Positions 50,947 through 60,672 of a stretch of DNA of 64,000 bases are shown here, in pieces; positions within the stretch are counted from its first letter, which is position 1, and each line of letters begins with the position of its first letter. The stretch covers positions 1 through 64,000 of the forward strand of contig JAFSNG010000057.1 in the NCBI GenBank assembly GCA_017447515.1, given 5' to 3'. The notes under the pieces were generated by a model. That model did no database searches. It had not been told where the DNA came from and saw only the letters and a program-made list of their open reading frames with translations. The stretch is from Prevotella sp. (lineage in GTDB: Bacteria > Bacteroidota > Bacteroidia > Bacteroidales > Bacteroidaceae). The position numbers and the translations under genes were made by a program.

Positions 50947-51441
50947 CTATGCGTCGGCGAAGAGTTTGCCGTCGTCGAGGGTGATTTGTAGTTTGGTGTA
51001 TTCCGAGTGGAAATCATTTTGCAGACGATCGAGGTAGCGGGCGCTTTCCCATTTGCACATAGGGAGATCGTGGAGCAGGTAGTTGCCGCAGGACTCGGGC
51101 TCGGTGGCGGGAACGTGGTCCTGAGTGAGTATCCACTGGAGGCACTCGATGGTGAGCTGTCGCATGTCCTCAACGGTGTAGGTGCCAGTCATGACGATGT
51201 ACATGCCAGTCAGGCAGCCCATTGGACCTACATAGACGACGTCGTCCTTGACGCGGCTGTTGCGAAACCACGTGGCCATCAGGTGCTCCAAGCTGTGCAT
51301 GGCTGCCGGGGCAACGGCGGGCTCGTGGTTGGGCTCGGTGATGCGCAGGTCGAACGTCGTAAACCCTTTGTCCTCACGCGACACGTAGATGCCGGGTTTG
51401 AGGTGGGTGTGGTCGATAGTGAAACTTTGAATAACTTCCAT
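50947..51441 (-). CDS. luxS: S-ribosylhomocysteine lyase
   Basis: Splits S-ribosylhomocysteine into homocysteine and DPD, the precursor of autoinducer 2. The 164-residue protein has the metal ligands H49 and H53 (H-S-L-E-H-L) and C118 (E-S-C-G-N-Y), E52, and the catalytic C76 in G-P-M-G-C-L-T-G. It follows mtnN, which supplies the substrate, so the two enzymes of the activated methyl cycle are in one run. Whether the organism uses AI-2 as a signal cannot be judged. Confidence 0.96.
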   Translation of the reverse strand: MEVIQSFTIDHTHLKPGIYVSREDKGFTTFDLRITEPNHEPAVAPAAMHSLEHLMATWFRNSRVKDDVVYVGPMGCLTGMYIVMTGTYTVEDMRQLTIECLQWILTQDHVPATEPESCGNYLLHDLPMCKWESARYLDRLQNDFHSEYTKLQITLDDGKLFADA

Positions 51442-51456
51442 AATTATATTTTTTTT

Positions 51457-51533
51457 GCAAGGACTACAGGACTTTAGGACTTTTTTTCTGTTATATCATG
51501 CGCAGAATAGTCGTTTAGTCCTGTAGTCCTTGC
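51457..51533. repeat. 17-bp perfect inverted repeat between mtnN and luxS
   Basis: gcaaggactacaggact (51457-51473) is matched exactly by its reverse complement at 51517-51533, with 43 bases between. The left arm is extended by further aggact direct repeats. A transcript in the mtnN-luxS direction would form a long hairpin. There is no T run after the stem on that strand, so a simple terminator is unlikely. Confidence 0.8.
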
Positions 51534-51543
51534 TAAATTAATA

Positions 51544-52188
51544 TTAGAGGGACTCGACGAAAGTCTTGGTGACTTGGAAGGAGTGGTCGGCGATAGTGTC
51601 CCAGAAGTTGTGATACTGCGAGGCATCGGTGTCGCGTAGGGGAATATCGCTAATGACGCGGAAGGATATGAACGGCACCTGATTCAGATAACACGTCTGG
51701 GCAATGGCGCACGACTCCATGTCGACAGCCTTTGCCTCGGGGAAGTGACCAATGATTTCGCGCATCTTGTCCTTTGTGTCGACAAACCAGTCGCCGGTGA
51801 CAATCAGTCCCGGGTGAAGGCTGATGTCTGACGGATGAAGGCTGAGCGCCTTGTCGAGCAGATAAGGGTCGGCCTTGAAACGGACGGGACATCCTTGCAC
51901 CTGACCATAGACGGTGGTGTCATCAATGGCACGGCCGCAGTAAACGTCATGGTAACACAGCTCGGTGCTGACAATGACGTCCTGAATGTTGATGTCGCCA
52001 TTACCTCCGGCGCAACCGCTGGAGATGATGTAATCAGGGTGAAACTCGTTAATCATACGCTGGGCGCCGAGTGCGGCATTGACCTTGCCGATGCCACACT
52101 TTTGAACAAGGACTTCGGAAGCGGGAAAGAGCTGCTGAAGTTGGCGCAACTCCTTGTCCATAGCTACAATAATACCAATTTTCTTCAT
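51544..52188 (-). CDS. mtnN: 5'-methylthioadenosine/S-adenosylhomocysteine nucleosidase
   Basis: Removes adenine from SAH and MTA, feeding S-ribosylhomocysteine to LuxS. The 214-residue protein begins K-K-I-G-I-I-V-A-M-D-K-E-L and keeps the catalytic E13, E158 (V-D-M-E-S) and D181 (I-S-D), plus S-S-G-C-A-G-G. The ATG at 52188 is taken because it opens the conserved first strand; 34 upstream codons in frame are A/T-rich promoter-like DNA. It lies 102 bases upstream of luxS, the gap containing the inverted repeat. Confidence 0.94.
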   Translation of the reverse strand: MKKIGIIVAMDKELRQLQQLFPASEVLVQKCGIGKVNAALGAQRMINEFHPDYIISSGCAGGNGDINIQDVIVSTELCYHDVYCGRAIDDTTVYGQVQGCPVRFKADPYLLDKALSLHPSDISLHPGLIVTGDWFVDTKDKMREIIGHFPEAKAVDMESCAIAQTCYLNQVPFISFRVISDIPLRDTDASQYHNFWDTIADHSFQVTKTFVESL

Positions 52189-52238
52189 ATTTCTGTGATT
52201 TATGCCTGCAAAAATACAACTTTTTCCGCAAAAATGAT

Positions 52239-52246
52239 TATCTTTG
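52239..52246 (+). promoter_or_regulatory. Possible -7 box of the YfhO-fkp-murF operon
   Basis: TAtcTTTG on the plus strand, 43 bases before the ATG at 52290. No TTTG or TTG at the right distance upstream, so this is only half a promoter. Confidence 0.4.
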
Positions 52247-52289
52247 CACGCAAAATTGAAAAAAAAGTAATCATAAAGGTAAAAGTTCA

Positions 52290-54812
52290 ATGTTTAGAGT
52301 TCAAAGTTTGAAGCAGTGGCTGCCCGATATTGTGGCGGTAGTACTTTTTGCAGTGATATCGTTTGCCTACTTCTTCCCTGCCGATTTCGAGGGACGAATT
52401 TTGTACAGGCACGACTCGTCGGCCAGTCGCGGCGCGGGACAAGAAGCATCGGAATATTATCAGCGGACGGGTGAGCGGTCGCGGTGGACGAACGCATTGT
52501 TCGGAGGAATGCCGACATATCAGATTGCTCCGTCGTACAAGAGTACAGAGCTGTTGCAGCAGGCTGAGAAAGCTTACCACCTGTGGCTTCCGGAGAATGT
52601 GTGGTTTGTGTTTGCCTATTTGCTGGGATTCTATATCCTGCTGCGTGCCTTCGATTTCCGTTGGTATCTGGCTATGCTGGGCGGTATCATCTGGGCTTTC
52701 TCAAGCTATTTCTTCATCATCATAGCCGCAGGACACATCTGGAAGGTGATAGCACTGGCCTACCTGCCCCCGATGATTGCGGGTATCGTGCTGGCCTATC
52801 GAGGGAAATACCTGTGGGGACTGATAGTGACAGCACTGTTTGGCGCATTGGAAATATCGGCCAACCACGTGCAGATGACGTATTACTACTTGTTTATAGT
52901 CTTGGGTATGGTCGTCGCGTTCTTCATTGACGGATTGCTCAAGAAGCAATACAATCACCTATTGAAAGCTACGGGAGCCTGTTTGGTGGCGGGGGCAATA
53001 GCCGTCTCACTGAACTTGTCGAACTTGTACCATACATGGTCGTACGGTCAAGAGTCGATGCGTGGAAAGAGTGAACTGGTGAAGCAAAATTCTGCCAATC
53101 AGACATCGAGCGGACTGGAGCGTAACTATATCACTCAGTGGAGTTACGGAATAGACGAGACGTGGACGTTGCTGGTACCCAATACGAAGGGTGGCGCTTC
53201 GATACCCATGGTGCGCAACAAGACGGCCATGAAGAAGGCTGCACCTGAATATGAGGGCATCTATCAGCAGATAGGTCAATACTGGGGCGAGCAGCCGATG
53301 ACGATGGGACCGGTGTATGTCGGTGCTTTTGTGATGATGCTGTTCATCTTAGGATTGTTCATTGTGAAGGGTCCGATGAAGTGGGCGCTGCTGGTGGTGA
53401 CTATCCTATCGATATTGTTGTCGTGGGGTAGGAACTTCATGCCGTTCACCGACTTCTTCATTGACTATATACCGATGTATGCGAAGTTCAGGACGGTATC
53501 GTCAATATTGGTTATTGCCGAATTCACTATTCCATTGCTGGCAATGCTGGCCTTGAAGAAAATAGTGGAAGAGCCGCAACTGTTGAAATCGCAAGCCCCT
53601 TGGCTGTACACGTCGTTTGCGCTGACAGCCGGAATGGCGCTGCTGTTTGCGCTGGCACCGAAAATGTTCTTTAGCGACTTTATCAGTAGCAGCGAGGCAC
53701 AGGCTTTGAGCCAGATTCCGGCAGAGCAGTTGAAGCCATTGGTGAAGAACCTGATGGATATGCGTATCGCTGTGTTTACGGCAGACTGCTGGCGTTCGTT
53801 CTGGATTATCGTCGTCGGCACGGCCATGCTGTTGCTTTATAAATATAATAAGGTACGCAAGGAACTGATGGTGGGTGTACTGACTGTATTGTGTCTGGTG
53901 GACATGTGGCAGGTAAACAAGCGCTACCTGAACGACGAAATGTTTGTGTCGAAGACAATGCGCGAGGCTCCTATCGAGAAGTCGGATGCCATTGACCACA
54001 TTCTGCAGGACAAGTCGCTGGACTACCGCGTATTGAACCTGGCAACGTCAACCTTCAACGAGAATGAGACATCGTTCTACCTGAAGAGTATCGGTGGCTA
54101 CCATGCTGCAAAACTGCGCCGCTATCAGGAACTGGTAGACGCCTATATCGACAAAGAAATCAATGGCGTGTATCGCGCTGTGGCTGGTGCTGCGGGCGAT
54201 ATGACTCAGGTGAATGGCGACAGCATCTATCCCGTGCTGAACATGCTGAATACGAAATACTTCATAATGCCGTTGCAGGGTGGACAGACTGTGCCGCTGG
54301 AGAATCCCTATACATACGGTAATGCGTGGTTCGTGGACAAGGTGAACTACGTGGATAATGCCAATGAGGAGTTGGCGATGACGGGAAAACTGGCGTTGCG
54401 ACATGAAGCTGTGGCCGACAAGAAATTCCGCGAACAGCTGGGCGACGGTGTCGTGCAGGATACGTTGAGTCTGGTGACCATCAAAGCCTACGAGCCCAAC
54501 CAGTTGACTTACGAGGTCAATTCGGACAAGGGCGGTGTTGTGGTGTTCTCAGAGATTTACTATCCTGGCTGGACGGCTACGGTGGACGGCGAGGAAACGG
54601 AACTTGGCCGTGTGGACTATGTGCTACGTGCACTGAAGGTGAAGCCCGGCAAGCACGAGGTGGTGTTGAGCTTCTTCCCGAAGAGTATCGATCGTACGGA
54701 GACGGCCGCATACTCGGCTTATGTCGTATTGTTGCTGATTATCGCTTACCTCGGATGGAGAATCGTTCGTAGGCGTGATAACCAGACTGAGCAAGCACAG
54801 CAAGACAAATAA
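52290..54812 (+). CDS. YfhO-family membrane protein
   Basis: An 840-residue polytopic protein with about 12-14 hydrophobic segments and a soluble C-terminal part (about 560-790), followed by a last helix. It has the YfhO-like start (D-I-V-A-V-V-L-F-A, then R-H-D-S-S-A-S-R-G-A-G-Q-E) and G-G-M-P-T-Y-Q. YfhO proteins resemble GT-C glycosyltransferases and are linked to modifying wall or surface polymers; the substrate is unknown here. It begins the run fkp - GSCFA - murF-alr - lptD; the gap to fkp is 2 bases, so translation is coupled. Confidence 0.85.
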   Translation: MFRVQSLKQWLPDIVAVVLFAVISFAYFFPADFEGRILYRHDSSASRGAGQEASEYYQRTGERSRWTNALFGGMPTYQIAPSYKSTELLQQAEKAYHLWLPENVWFVFAYLLGFYILLRAFDFRWYLAMLGGIIWAFSSYFFIIIAAGHIWKVIALAYLPPMIAGIVLAYRGKYLWGLIVTALFGALEISANHVQMTYYYLFIVLGMVVAFFIDGLLKKQYNHLLKATGACLVAGAIAVSLNLSNLYHTWSYGQESMRGKSELVKQNSANQTSSGLERNYITQWSYGIDETWTLLVPNTKGGASIPMVRNKTAMKKAAPEYEGIYQQIGQYWGEQPMTMGPVYVGAFVMMLFILGLFIVKGPMKWALLVVTILSILLSWGRNFMPFTDFFIDYIPMYAKFRTVSSILVIAEFTIPLLAMLALKKIVEEPQLLKSQAPWLYTSFALTAGMALLFALAPKMFFSDFISSSEAQALSQIPAEQLKPLVKNLMDMRIAVFTADCWRSFWIIVVGTAMLLLYKYNKVRKELMVGVLTVLCLVDMWQVNKRYLNDEMFVSKTMREAPIEKSDAIDHILQDKSLDYRVLNLATSTFNENETSFYLKSIGGYHAAKLRRYQELVDAYIDKEINGVYRAVAGAAGDMTQVNGDSIYPVLNMLNTKYFIMPLQGGQTVPLENPYTYGNAWFVDKVNYVDNANEELAMTGKLALRHEAVADKKFREQLGDGVVQDTLSLVTIKAYEPNQLTYEVNSDKGGVVVFSEIYYPGWTATVDGEETELGRVDYVLRALKVKPGKHEVVLSFFPKSIDRTETAAYSAYVVLLLIIAYLGWRIVRRRDNQTEQAQQDK

Positions 54813-54814
54813 AT

Positions 54815-57379
54815 ATGATCAAGAAACTATTGTCATTGCCGCCCAATGTGGTGGATAGTTTCCATGAAGTGACCGGTTTGTCGCGTGATGAATACTTCTG
54901 CACCTGTGATCCTATCGGCCATCGGTTAGGGTCGGGTGGAGGTACTACGTGGTTGCTGCAGCAGGCCGAAGAGTGGTTGCAGGGCGAGCGTTGCATCATC
55001 CTGCATGCTGGAGGACAGAGCAAGCGGTTGCCGTCGTATGCTGTCAGTGGCAAAGTTTTGACGCCCATTCCCGTATTTCGCTGGGAGCGCGGTCAGCGCC
55101 TGTCGCAAACATTGATGGATTTGCAGTTGCCGCTGTATGAGCGGATGATGGAACAGGCGCCGCGTTCGCTGACGACCATGATTGTCAGCGGCGACGTGTA
55201 TATCCGTGCTGCCGAGCGCATCGGTGAAATCCCCGAGGCCGATGTGGTGTGTTACGGCTTGTGGCTTGACGCCTCTATTGCCAAGAATCATGGGGTGTTC
55301 GTGAGCGACCGTCGTACGCCGAACGTCCTGAAGCAGATGTTGCAAAAGCCTTCGACGGAGACGTTGATGGACTTGCTGAAGGACCACTTTTACCTGACGG
55401 ATATCGGCATCTGGATGCTGAGCGACAGGGCGGTGCGGCTGTTGAAGAAGCGTAGCACCGCGGCCAGCGGTTCCCCCACTGGCATAAATCTACGTGAATA
55501 CGACCTGTATTTGGAATTCGGTTGTGCGTTGGGGACCAATCCTACCATTGACGACCCGGAACTGAAGACGCTGACGGTGGCTGTTGTGCCGTTGCCAGGC
55601 GGTGAGTTCTATCATTTCGGCACGTCGCGTGAGATGATCAGTTCGACGGTGGCCATTCAGAATATCGTGAACGACCAGCGTGACATCATGCACAACGACC
55701 GCAAACCGCATCCAAGCATTTTTACGCAAAATACCATTACGCATTATCGGTTTACGGAGGAGAATTACAACATTTGGATTGAGAATAGCTTTGTGGGACC
55801 GCGTTGGACGCTGACGCACGACAATGTGGTGACGGGTGTGCCTGAGAACGATTGGAACATCACGCTGGAACCAGGCGAATGTATCGATGTGGTGCCAGTA
55901 GGTGAGACGGATTACGAGGTGCGCCGCTATCGGATTGATGAGGCTGTAAACAGCAATGAACTGGCGGAGAGGGCTAATCTGCGACGGTTGTTTGCGCAAC
56001 GTCGGAAGTTCCGCGGTGAGAACTGGCCTGCAATGGCAAAAAACTGGCAGCATAGCGTATTTTACCAACTGGATTTGGATGATGCGGCGCGGGAGTTCGA
56101 GAAGATGCAGATTCCCTTGCCGGAGCCCGTTTCGACTGATGCTCCCTTGTTGACGCGTATCCATGATGCTATGTTCCGTGGTGACAGCAACGGGGCCTTC
56201 TCGTTGTTACGGGAAGGACTTACGGTAAGTGCACTGGCCGTGAAACAGCAACCACGGTTGTCGGTATATCACGATCAAATAGTTTGGGGCCGTTCGCCAG
56301 TACGCATCGATTTGGCAGGCGGATGGACCGATACGCCGCCATACTGTCTGATGGAGGGCGGTTCGGTGGTGAATATCGCTATAGAACTGAACGGACAGCC
56401 TCCGTTGCAAGCTTATGTAAAACCCTGTCAGACACCGCACATTGTACTGCGAAGCATTGACCTGGGTGCGATGGAGGTGGTAGAAACCTACGAACAGCTG
56501 GCAGCATATAATAAGGTGGGGTCACCTTTCTCCATTCCCAAGGCATCGCTGGTGTTGGCGGGTTTCCAGCCAGGATTCTCGCAACAGACGTATACCTCGT
56601 TGCGTGAACAGTTGGAGGCCTTTGGCAGCGGTATAGAACTGACATTACTTTCGGCCATTCCTGCAGGTAGCGGACTGGGTACGTCGAGCATCCTTGCGTC
56701 GACGGTGCTGGGTGCCGTCAGCGATTTCTGCGGACTGGGATGGGATAAGAACGAGATTGGCAAGCGCACGCTAGTTCTTGAGCAGTTGTTGACTACAGGC
56801 GGCGGATGGCAGGATCAGTTCGGTGGCGTCTTAGGTGGTGTGAAACTGCTGGAGACGCAACGCGGTTTCGACCAGAATCCGCTAGTGCGGTGGCTGCCCG
56901 ACGACCTCTACACCCAGCCTGAATACCAGCAATGTCACCTGTTGTATTATACAGGTGTGACGCGTACGGCCAAGAAAATATTAGCAGAGATTGTGCGTCG
57001 AATGTTCCTGAATCATGGTGGCGAACTGCGTCAGTTGCGGGCTATGAAGGCTCACGCCCAGGATATGTACGAAGCCCTGCAGCGTCAGGATTTTCAGCGT
57101 ATGGGACTGCTCATCCGTAAGACGTGGGAGCAGAATCAGCTGATAGACAGCGGTACGAATCCTGATAGTGTGCGCCAGATTACCAACCTCATTGACGACC
57201 TGTGCTTGGGCTATAAGTTGCCTGGTGCCGGTGGCGGCGGCTATCTCTATATGGTGGCGAAAGATCCTGAGGCAGCAGGACGTATCAAGCAGATACTGAC
57301 GGTAGCACAACCGAATGCCAATGCACGTTTCGTGGATATGACGTTGTCGAAGAAGGGCCTGCAGGTGTCAAGGAGTTAA
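54815..57379 (+). CDS. fkp: Bifunctional fucokinase / L-fucose-1-phosphate guanylyltransferase
   Basis: Activates salvaged L-fucose to GDP-fucose for surface glycans. The 854-residue protein has an N-terminal nucleotidyltransferase (H-A-G-G-Q-S-K-R-L-P, 64-73; P-G-G-E-F-Y-H-F-G near 261) and a C-terminal GHMP kinase with W-G-R-S-P-V-R-I-D-L-A-G-G-W-T-D (491-506), P-A-G-S-G-L-G-T-S-S (616-625) and P-G-A-G-G-G-G (803-809). From memory, B. fragilis Fkp is about 949 residues; the difference seems to fall mainly in one place, around residue 375, where some 75 linker residues are missing. Both active sites look intact. Confidence 0.95.
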   Translation: MIKKLLSLPPNVVDSFHEVTGLSRDEYFCTCDPIGHRLGSGGGTTWLLQQAEEWLQGERCIILHAGGQSKRLPSYAVSGKVLTPIPVFRWERGQRLSQTLMDLQLPLYERMMEQAPRSLTTMIVSGDVYIRAAERIGEIPEADVVCYGLWLDASIAKNHGVFVSDRRTPNVLKQMLQKPSTETLMDLLKDHFYLTDIGIWMLSDRAVRLLKKRSTAASGSPTGINLREYDLYLEFGCALGTNPTIDDPELKTLTVAVVPLPGGEFYHFGTSREMISSTVAIQNIVNDQRDIMHNDRKPHPSIFTQNTITHYRFTEENYNIWIENSFVGPRWTLTHDNVVTGVPENDWNITLEPGECIDVVPVGETDYEVRRYRIDEAVNSNELAERANLRRLFAQRRKFRGENWPAMAKNWQHSVFYQLDLDDAAREFEKMQIPLPEPVSTDAPLLTRIHDAMFRGDSNGAFSLLREGLTVSALAVKQQPRLSVYHDQIVWGRSPVRIDLAGGWTDTPPYCLMEGGSVVNIAIELNGQPPLQAYVKPCQTPHIVLRSIDLGAMEVVETYEQLAAYNKVGSPFSIPKASLVLAGFQPGFSQQTYTSLREQLEAFGSGIELTLLSAIPAGSGLGTSSILASTVLGAVSDFCGLGWDKNEIGKRTLVLEQLLTTGGGWQDQFGGVLGGVKLLETQRGFDQNPLVRWLPDDLYTQPEYQQCHLLYYTGVTRTAKKILAEIVRRMFLNHGGELRQLRAMKAHAQDMYEALQRQDFQRMGLLIRKTWEQNQLIDSGTNPDSVRQITNLIDDLCLGYKLPGAGGGGYLYMVAKDPEAAGRIKQILTVAQPNANARFVDMTLSKKGLQVSRS

Positions 57380-57401
57380 GAGGTAGGAAGTAGGATGCAA
57401 G

Positions 57402-58211
57402 ATGGAATTTAGGACGATTGTTGATGTAGCGAAGCCGGACTTCCGTATTGAACCTTGCGAAGAACTGCTCTTTGTGGGGTCGTGCTTTGCAGACTCTATC
57501 GGACAAAGGTTCCGCGAAGAGGGTTTCCCCGTGACGGTTAATCCTTATGGGACAATGTATAATCCTGCTTCCGTGCTGCATACCCTCATGCGTTGCGAGG
57601 TATCCCCCCGCATCGCTTTCCTGACATTAGGCATCAATCATGTTTACAGATTGAAGGAAACGGGCGAAATCGTGGACAACTGCGAGAAACGTCCGCAAGC
57701 GCTCTTTCAGGAAGAGGAACTTTCCGTCGATGCCTGTGCCGACTTTCTGCAACAGGCTGTTGAGGTGCTTCGTAAGCGTCGTCCGGATGTCCGCGTGGTG
57801 ATGACAGTTAGCCCCATTCGTTATCGGAAGTATGGTTACCACGAAAGCCAGATGTCGAAATCTACGTTGCTGCTGGCGATAGAGAAGGTGATTGCCAGCG
57901 ATGGAATCGCAGGGCACTGTGCTTATTTTCCTGCCTACGAAATCGTGATGGATGAATTACGCGACTACCGATTCTATGCTGCGGATATGCTACACCCTTC
58001 TGCCCAGGCAGTAGAATATATCTGGGAACGACTGGTGGAAACCTATTTCTCGCCTGAGGCCAAGGCGTTTCTCGACGAGTGGCGACCCTTGAAACAAGCG
58101 TTAGGACACAAGCCCTTTAACCCTGATTCGGAAGAATATCGCGCATTAATGGATAAAACTATGTTAAAAGTAGCGGAATTACGAAAAAAATACAGTACTT
58201 TTGCACTATGA
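57402..58211 (+). CDS. GSCFA-domain protein
   Basis: A 269-residue protein of the GSCFA family, named after its N-terminal motif, here L-F-V-G-S-C-F-A-D-S-I-G (about 23-34). Further marks are Y-G-T-M-Y-N-P-A-S-V, M-T-V-S-P-I-R and H-P-S-A-Q-A-V-E-Y, which fit an SGNH-hydrolase-like fold (Gly, Ser and His blocks). No reaction is established that I know of. It follows fkp by 22 repeat-like bases, and its stop overlaps the murF-alr start by four bases. Confidence 0.88.
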   Translation: MEFRTIVDVAKPDFRIEPCEELLFVGSCFADSIGQRFREEGFPVTVNPYGTMYNPASVLHTLMRCEVSPRIAFLTLGINHVYRLKETGEIVDNCEKRPQALFQEEELSVDACADFLQQAVEVLRKRRPDVRVVMTVSPIRYRKYGYHESQMSKSTLLLAIEKVIASDGIAGHCAYFPAYEIVMDELRDYRFYAADMLHPSAQAVEYIWERLVETYFSPEAKAFLDEWRPLKQALGHKPFNPDSEEYRALMDKTMLKVAELRKKYSTFAL

Positions 58212-60589
58212 ATTACACAATAGAAAAGATTACTACGCTCATTGGAGCACGTCGCATAGGCACAGCCGATGCATTTATAGGGTGGTTGCTCACTGACAGC
58301 CGCTCGCTTTGTTTTCCTGAGGAGACACTGTTCTTTGCGTTAAAAACCCAACGTAACGACGGACATCATTATATTGCCGATCTCTATCGTCGAGACGTGC
58401 GCAACTTCGTTGTCAGCGATTTACCTGCTGACATACCGTCTGACGCCAATTTCCTGGTCGTTCCCTCTCCCCTTGAAGCCCTGCAGCGACTGGCTGAGCG
58501 CCATCGTGATGAGTTCGATATCCCCGTGGTGGGTATTACGGGTTCAAACGGCAAGACGATGGTCAAGGAGTGGCTCTATCAGGTGTTGTCGCCCGATCAC
58601 CGCGTGACGCGTTCGCCCAAGAGTTTCAATTCGCAGATTGGTGTGCCGTTGTCCGTTTGGTTGCTGAACGAACAAACGGAGATAGGACTGTTTGAGGCAG
58701 GCATCAGTCAGTCTGGGGAGATGCCAGCTTTGGCAGATATCATCCAGCCGACGATTGGCGTGCTGACGTCTATCGGTGCACCGCATCAGGAGAACTTCCG
58801 CTCGTTGGAGGAGAAATGTATGGAGAAACTGCAGTTGTTCTACGATGCCCAGGTGATTATTTATAACGCCGACGACGATTTGGTGAGCCGCTGTATCCGC
58901 CGTTCCAATTTCAAGGGCAAACGCATCGGCTGGCGACGCGACGAATTGTTGCCGATGTACCAGTTGCCTTTCATTGATGAGGCTTCGGTGGAGTGTTCGT
59001 TGGCTGTTGCTGCCACAGCACTTTATTTGGGTGTTACTCCCGAGCAACTCAGCGAGCGTATGGCCCGTCTCGAACCTGTGGCCATGCGACTGGAGGTGAA
59101 GGAAGGTCAGCACGGATGTATCCTCATCAATGACTCGTATAATTCCGATATCAATTCGCTCAATATCGCCCTCGACTTTATGGCACGTCGTGAGGAAAGC
59201 CAGCGTACGCTGATTCTTAGCGACATTTATCAGAGCGGCATGAGCGACTACGACCTTTACAGCAAGGTCAATAGTCTTTGTATTGAGCGTGGCGTCCAGC
59301 ATCTGATTGCCATCGGTCCACGCATCAACGCCCAACGAAACCTGTTTACGCTGAAGGAGCAGCATTTCTTCGAGCGTACGGGGAAGTTCCTGCGTAGCGA
59401 TGTTTTCCGACAGCTGCACGATGCTGTGATTTTGATTAAGGGAGCGCGCGACTTCGGCTTCGATCGTATTACTGAACAACTGGAGCAGAAGGTACACGAG
59501 ACCATCCTTGAGGTGAATCTCAATGCCGTGGTCGATAACCTCAATTACTACCGTTCGTTCCTGAAACCCGAGACCAAGCTTGTCTGCATGGTCAAGGCCG
59601 ATGCTTACGGAGCCGGCGCCGTAGAGGTGGCCAAGACCCTTCAGGATCATCGTGTCGATTACCTCGCTGTCGCTGTAGCCGACGAGGGTGTTACCCTGCG
59701 CCGCAACGGTATCACGCAGAACATCATGATTATGAATCCCGAGATGACGGCCTTCAAGACGATGTTCGACTATGACCTCGAACCAGAGGTGTATTCGTTC
59801 CGACTGATGGATGCCCTCATCCGTGCTGCTGAGCAACAAGGTATAAACGGGTGGCCTGTACACATTAAACTAGATACGGGAATGCACCGTTTGGGCTTTG
59901 ATCCGGAGAAGGATATGGATGAACTCATTCGTCGGTTGAAGTCGCAGAACGCTATCATTCCGCGTTCGGTATTCTCACATTTCGTAGGTTCCGATAGTGA
60001 TGACTTTGACCGTTTCTCGGCTGAACAGTTCCGTAAGTTCGATGAGGGTAGTAAGAAACTTCAGGCCGTTTTCAATCATAAGATTCTGCGTCACATGGAT
60101 AATTCGGCCGCTATCGAGCATTTCCCCGAGCGACAGATGGATATGTGTCGATTAGGACTTGGACTCTATGGTGTCGATCCGCGCGACAATCGCATTCTTC
60201 ATACAGTCAGCACCCTGAAAACTACTATCCTCCAACTGCGTCATGTGCCGAAGGAAGAAACGGTGGGCTATAGTCGCAAGGGTATCCTGACGCGTGACTC
60301 CGTCATTGCTGCCATTCCTATTGGCTATGCTGACGGACTGAATCGTCATTTGGGACGTGGCGCCTGCTATTGCCTTGTGAACGGACAGAAAGCTCCCTAC
60401 GTAGGTAATATTTGTATGGATGTGGCCATGATTGACGTGACGGATATCGATTGCCAAGAAGGTGATATGGTCGAAATCTTTGGTGAGCATCTGCCCGTTA
60501 CGGTGCTCTCGGATGTGCTCCAAACCATCCCCTACGAAGTACTCACCAGTGTCAGTTCCCGTGTTAAGAAAGTTTATTTCCAAGACTGA
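58208..60589 (+). CDS. murF-alr: MurF-alanine racemase fusion
   Basis: A 793-residue fusion of two wall-precursor enzymes, typical of Bacteroidetes. Residues 1-435 are UDP-MurNAc-tripeptide:D-Ala-D-Ala ligase, with the ATP loop T-G-S-N-G-K-T (111-117), S-F-N-S-Q-I-G-V-P and N-D-S-Y-N-S-D. Residues about 436-793 are a PLP-dependent alanine racemase with the PLP lysine K463 in M-V-K-A-D-A-Y-G-A-G, plus G-M-H-R-L-G-F and the Y-V-G-N-I-C-M-D motif. Fusing racemase and ligase gives one polypeptide that makes D-Ala and adds the dipeptide; ddl is not in the window. lptD follows after 83 bases. Confidence 0.96.
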   Translation: MNYTIEKITTLIGARRIGTADAFIGWLLTDSRSLCFPEETLFFALKTQRNDGHHYIADLYRRDVRNFVVSDLPADIPSDANFLVVPSPLEALQRLAERHRDEFDIPVVGITGSNGKTMVKEWLYQVLSPDHRVTRSPKSFNSQIGVPLSVWLLNEQTEIGLFEAGISQSGEMPALADIIQPTIGVLTSIGAPHQENFRSLEEKCMEKLQLFYDAQVIIYNADDDLVSRCIRRSNFKGKRIGWRRDELLPMYQLPFIDEASVECSLAVAATALYLGVTPEQLSERMARLEPVAMRLEVKEGQHGCILINDSYNSDINSLNIALDFMARREESQRTLILSDIYQSGMSDYDLYSKVNSLCIERGVQHLIAIGPRINAQRNLFTLKEQHFFERTGKFLRSDVFRQLHDAVILIKGARDFGFDRITEQLEQKVHETILEVNLNAVVDNLNYYRSFLKPETKLVCMVKADAYGAGAVEVAKTLQDHRVDYLAVAVADEGVTLRRNGITQNIMIMNPEMTAFKTMFDYDLEPEVYSFRLMDALIRAAEQQGINGWPVHIKLDTGMHRLGFDPEKDMDELIRRLKSQNAIIPRSVFSHFVGSDSDDFDRFSAEQFRKFDEGSKKLQAVFNHKILRHMDNSAAIEHFPERQMDMCRLGLGLYGVDPRDNRILHTVSTLKTTILQLRHVPKEETVGYSRKGILTRDSVIAAIPIGYADGLNRHLGRGACYCLVNGQKAPYVGNICMDVAMIDVTDIDCQEGDMVEIFGEHLPVTVLSDVLQTIPYEVLTSVSSRVKKVYFQD

Positions 60590-60659
60590 CTATACTCAAG
60601 AAAACGTAATAATTTACGTTAAATGGTGTCAATGCGGGCCGTATTCGACAAATTATTTG

Positions 60660-60667
60660 TAAATTTG
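60660..60667 (+). promoter_or_regulatory. Possible -7 box of lptD
   Basis: TAaaTTTG on the plus strand, ending 5 bases before the proposed GTG start at 60673. No TTTG or TTG at -33. Confidence 0.35.
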
Positions 60668-60672
60668 CAGCC

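Noticed and set aside
51457..51533. Rho-independent terminator for mtnN
   Set aside because: The loop is long and there is no T run after the stem on the mtnN strand; described as an inverted repeat instead.
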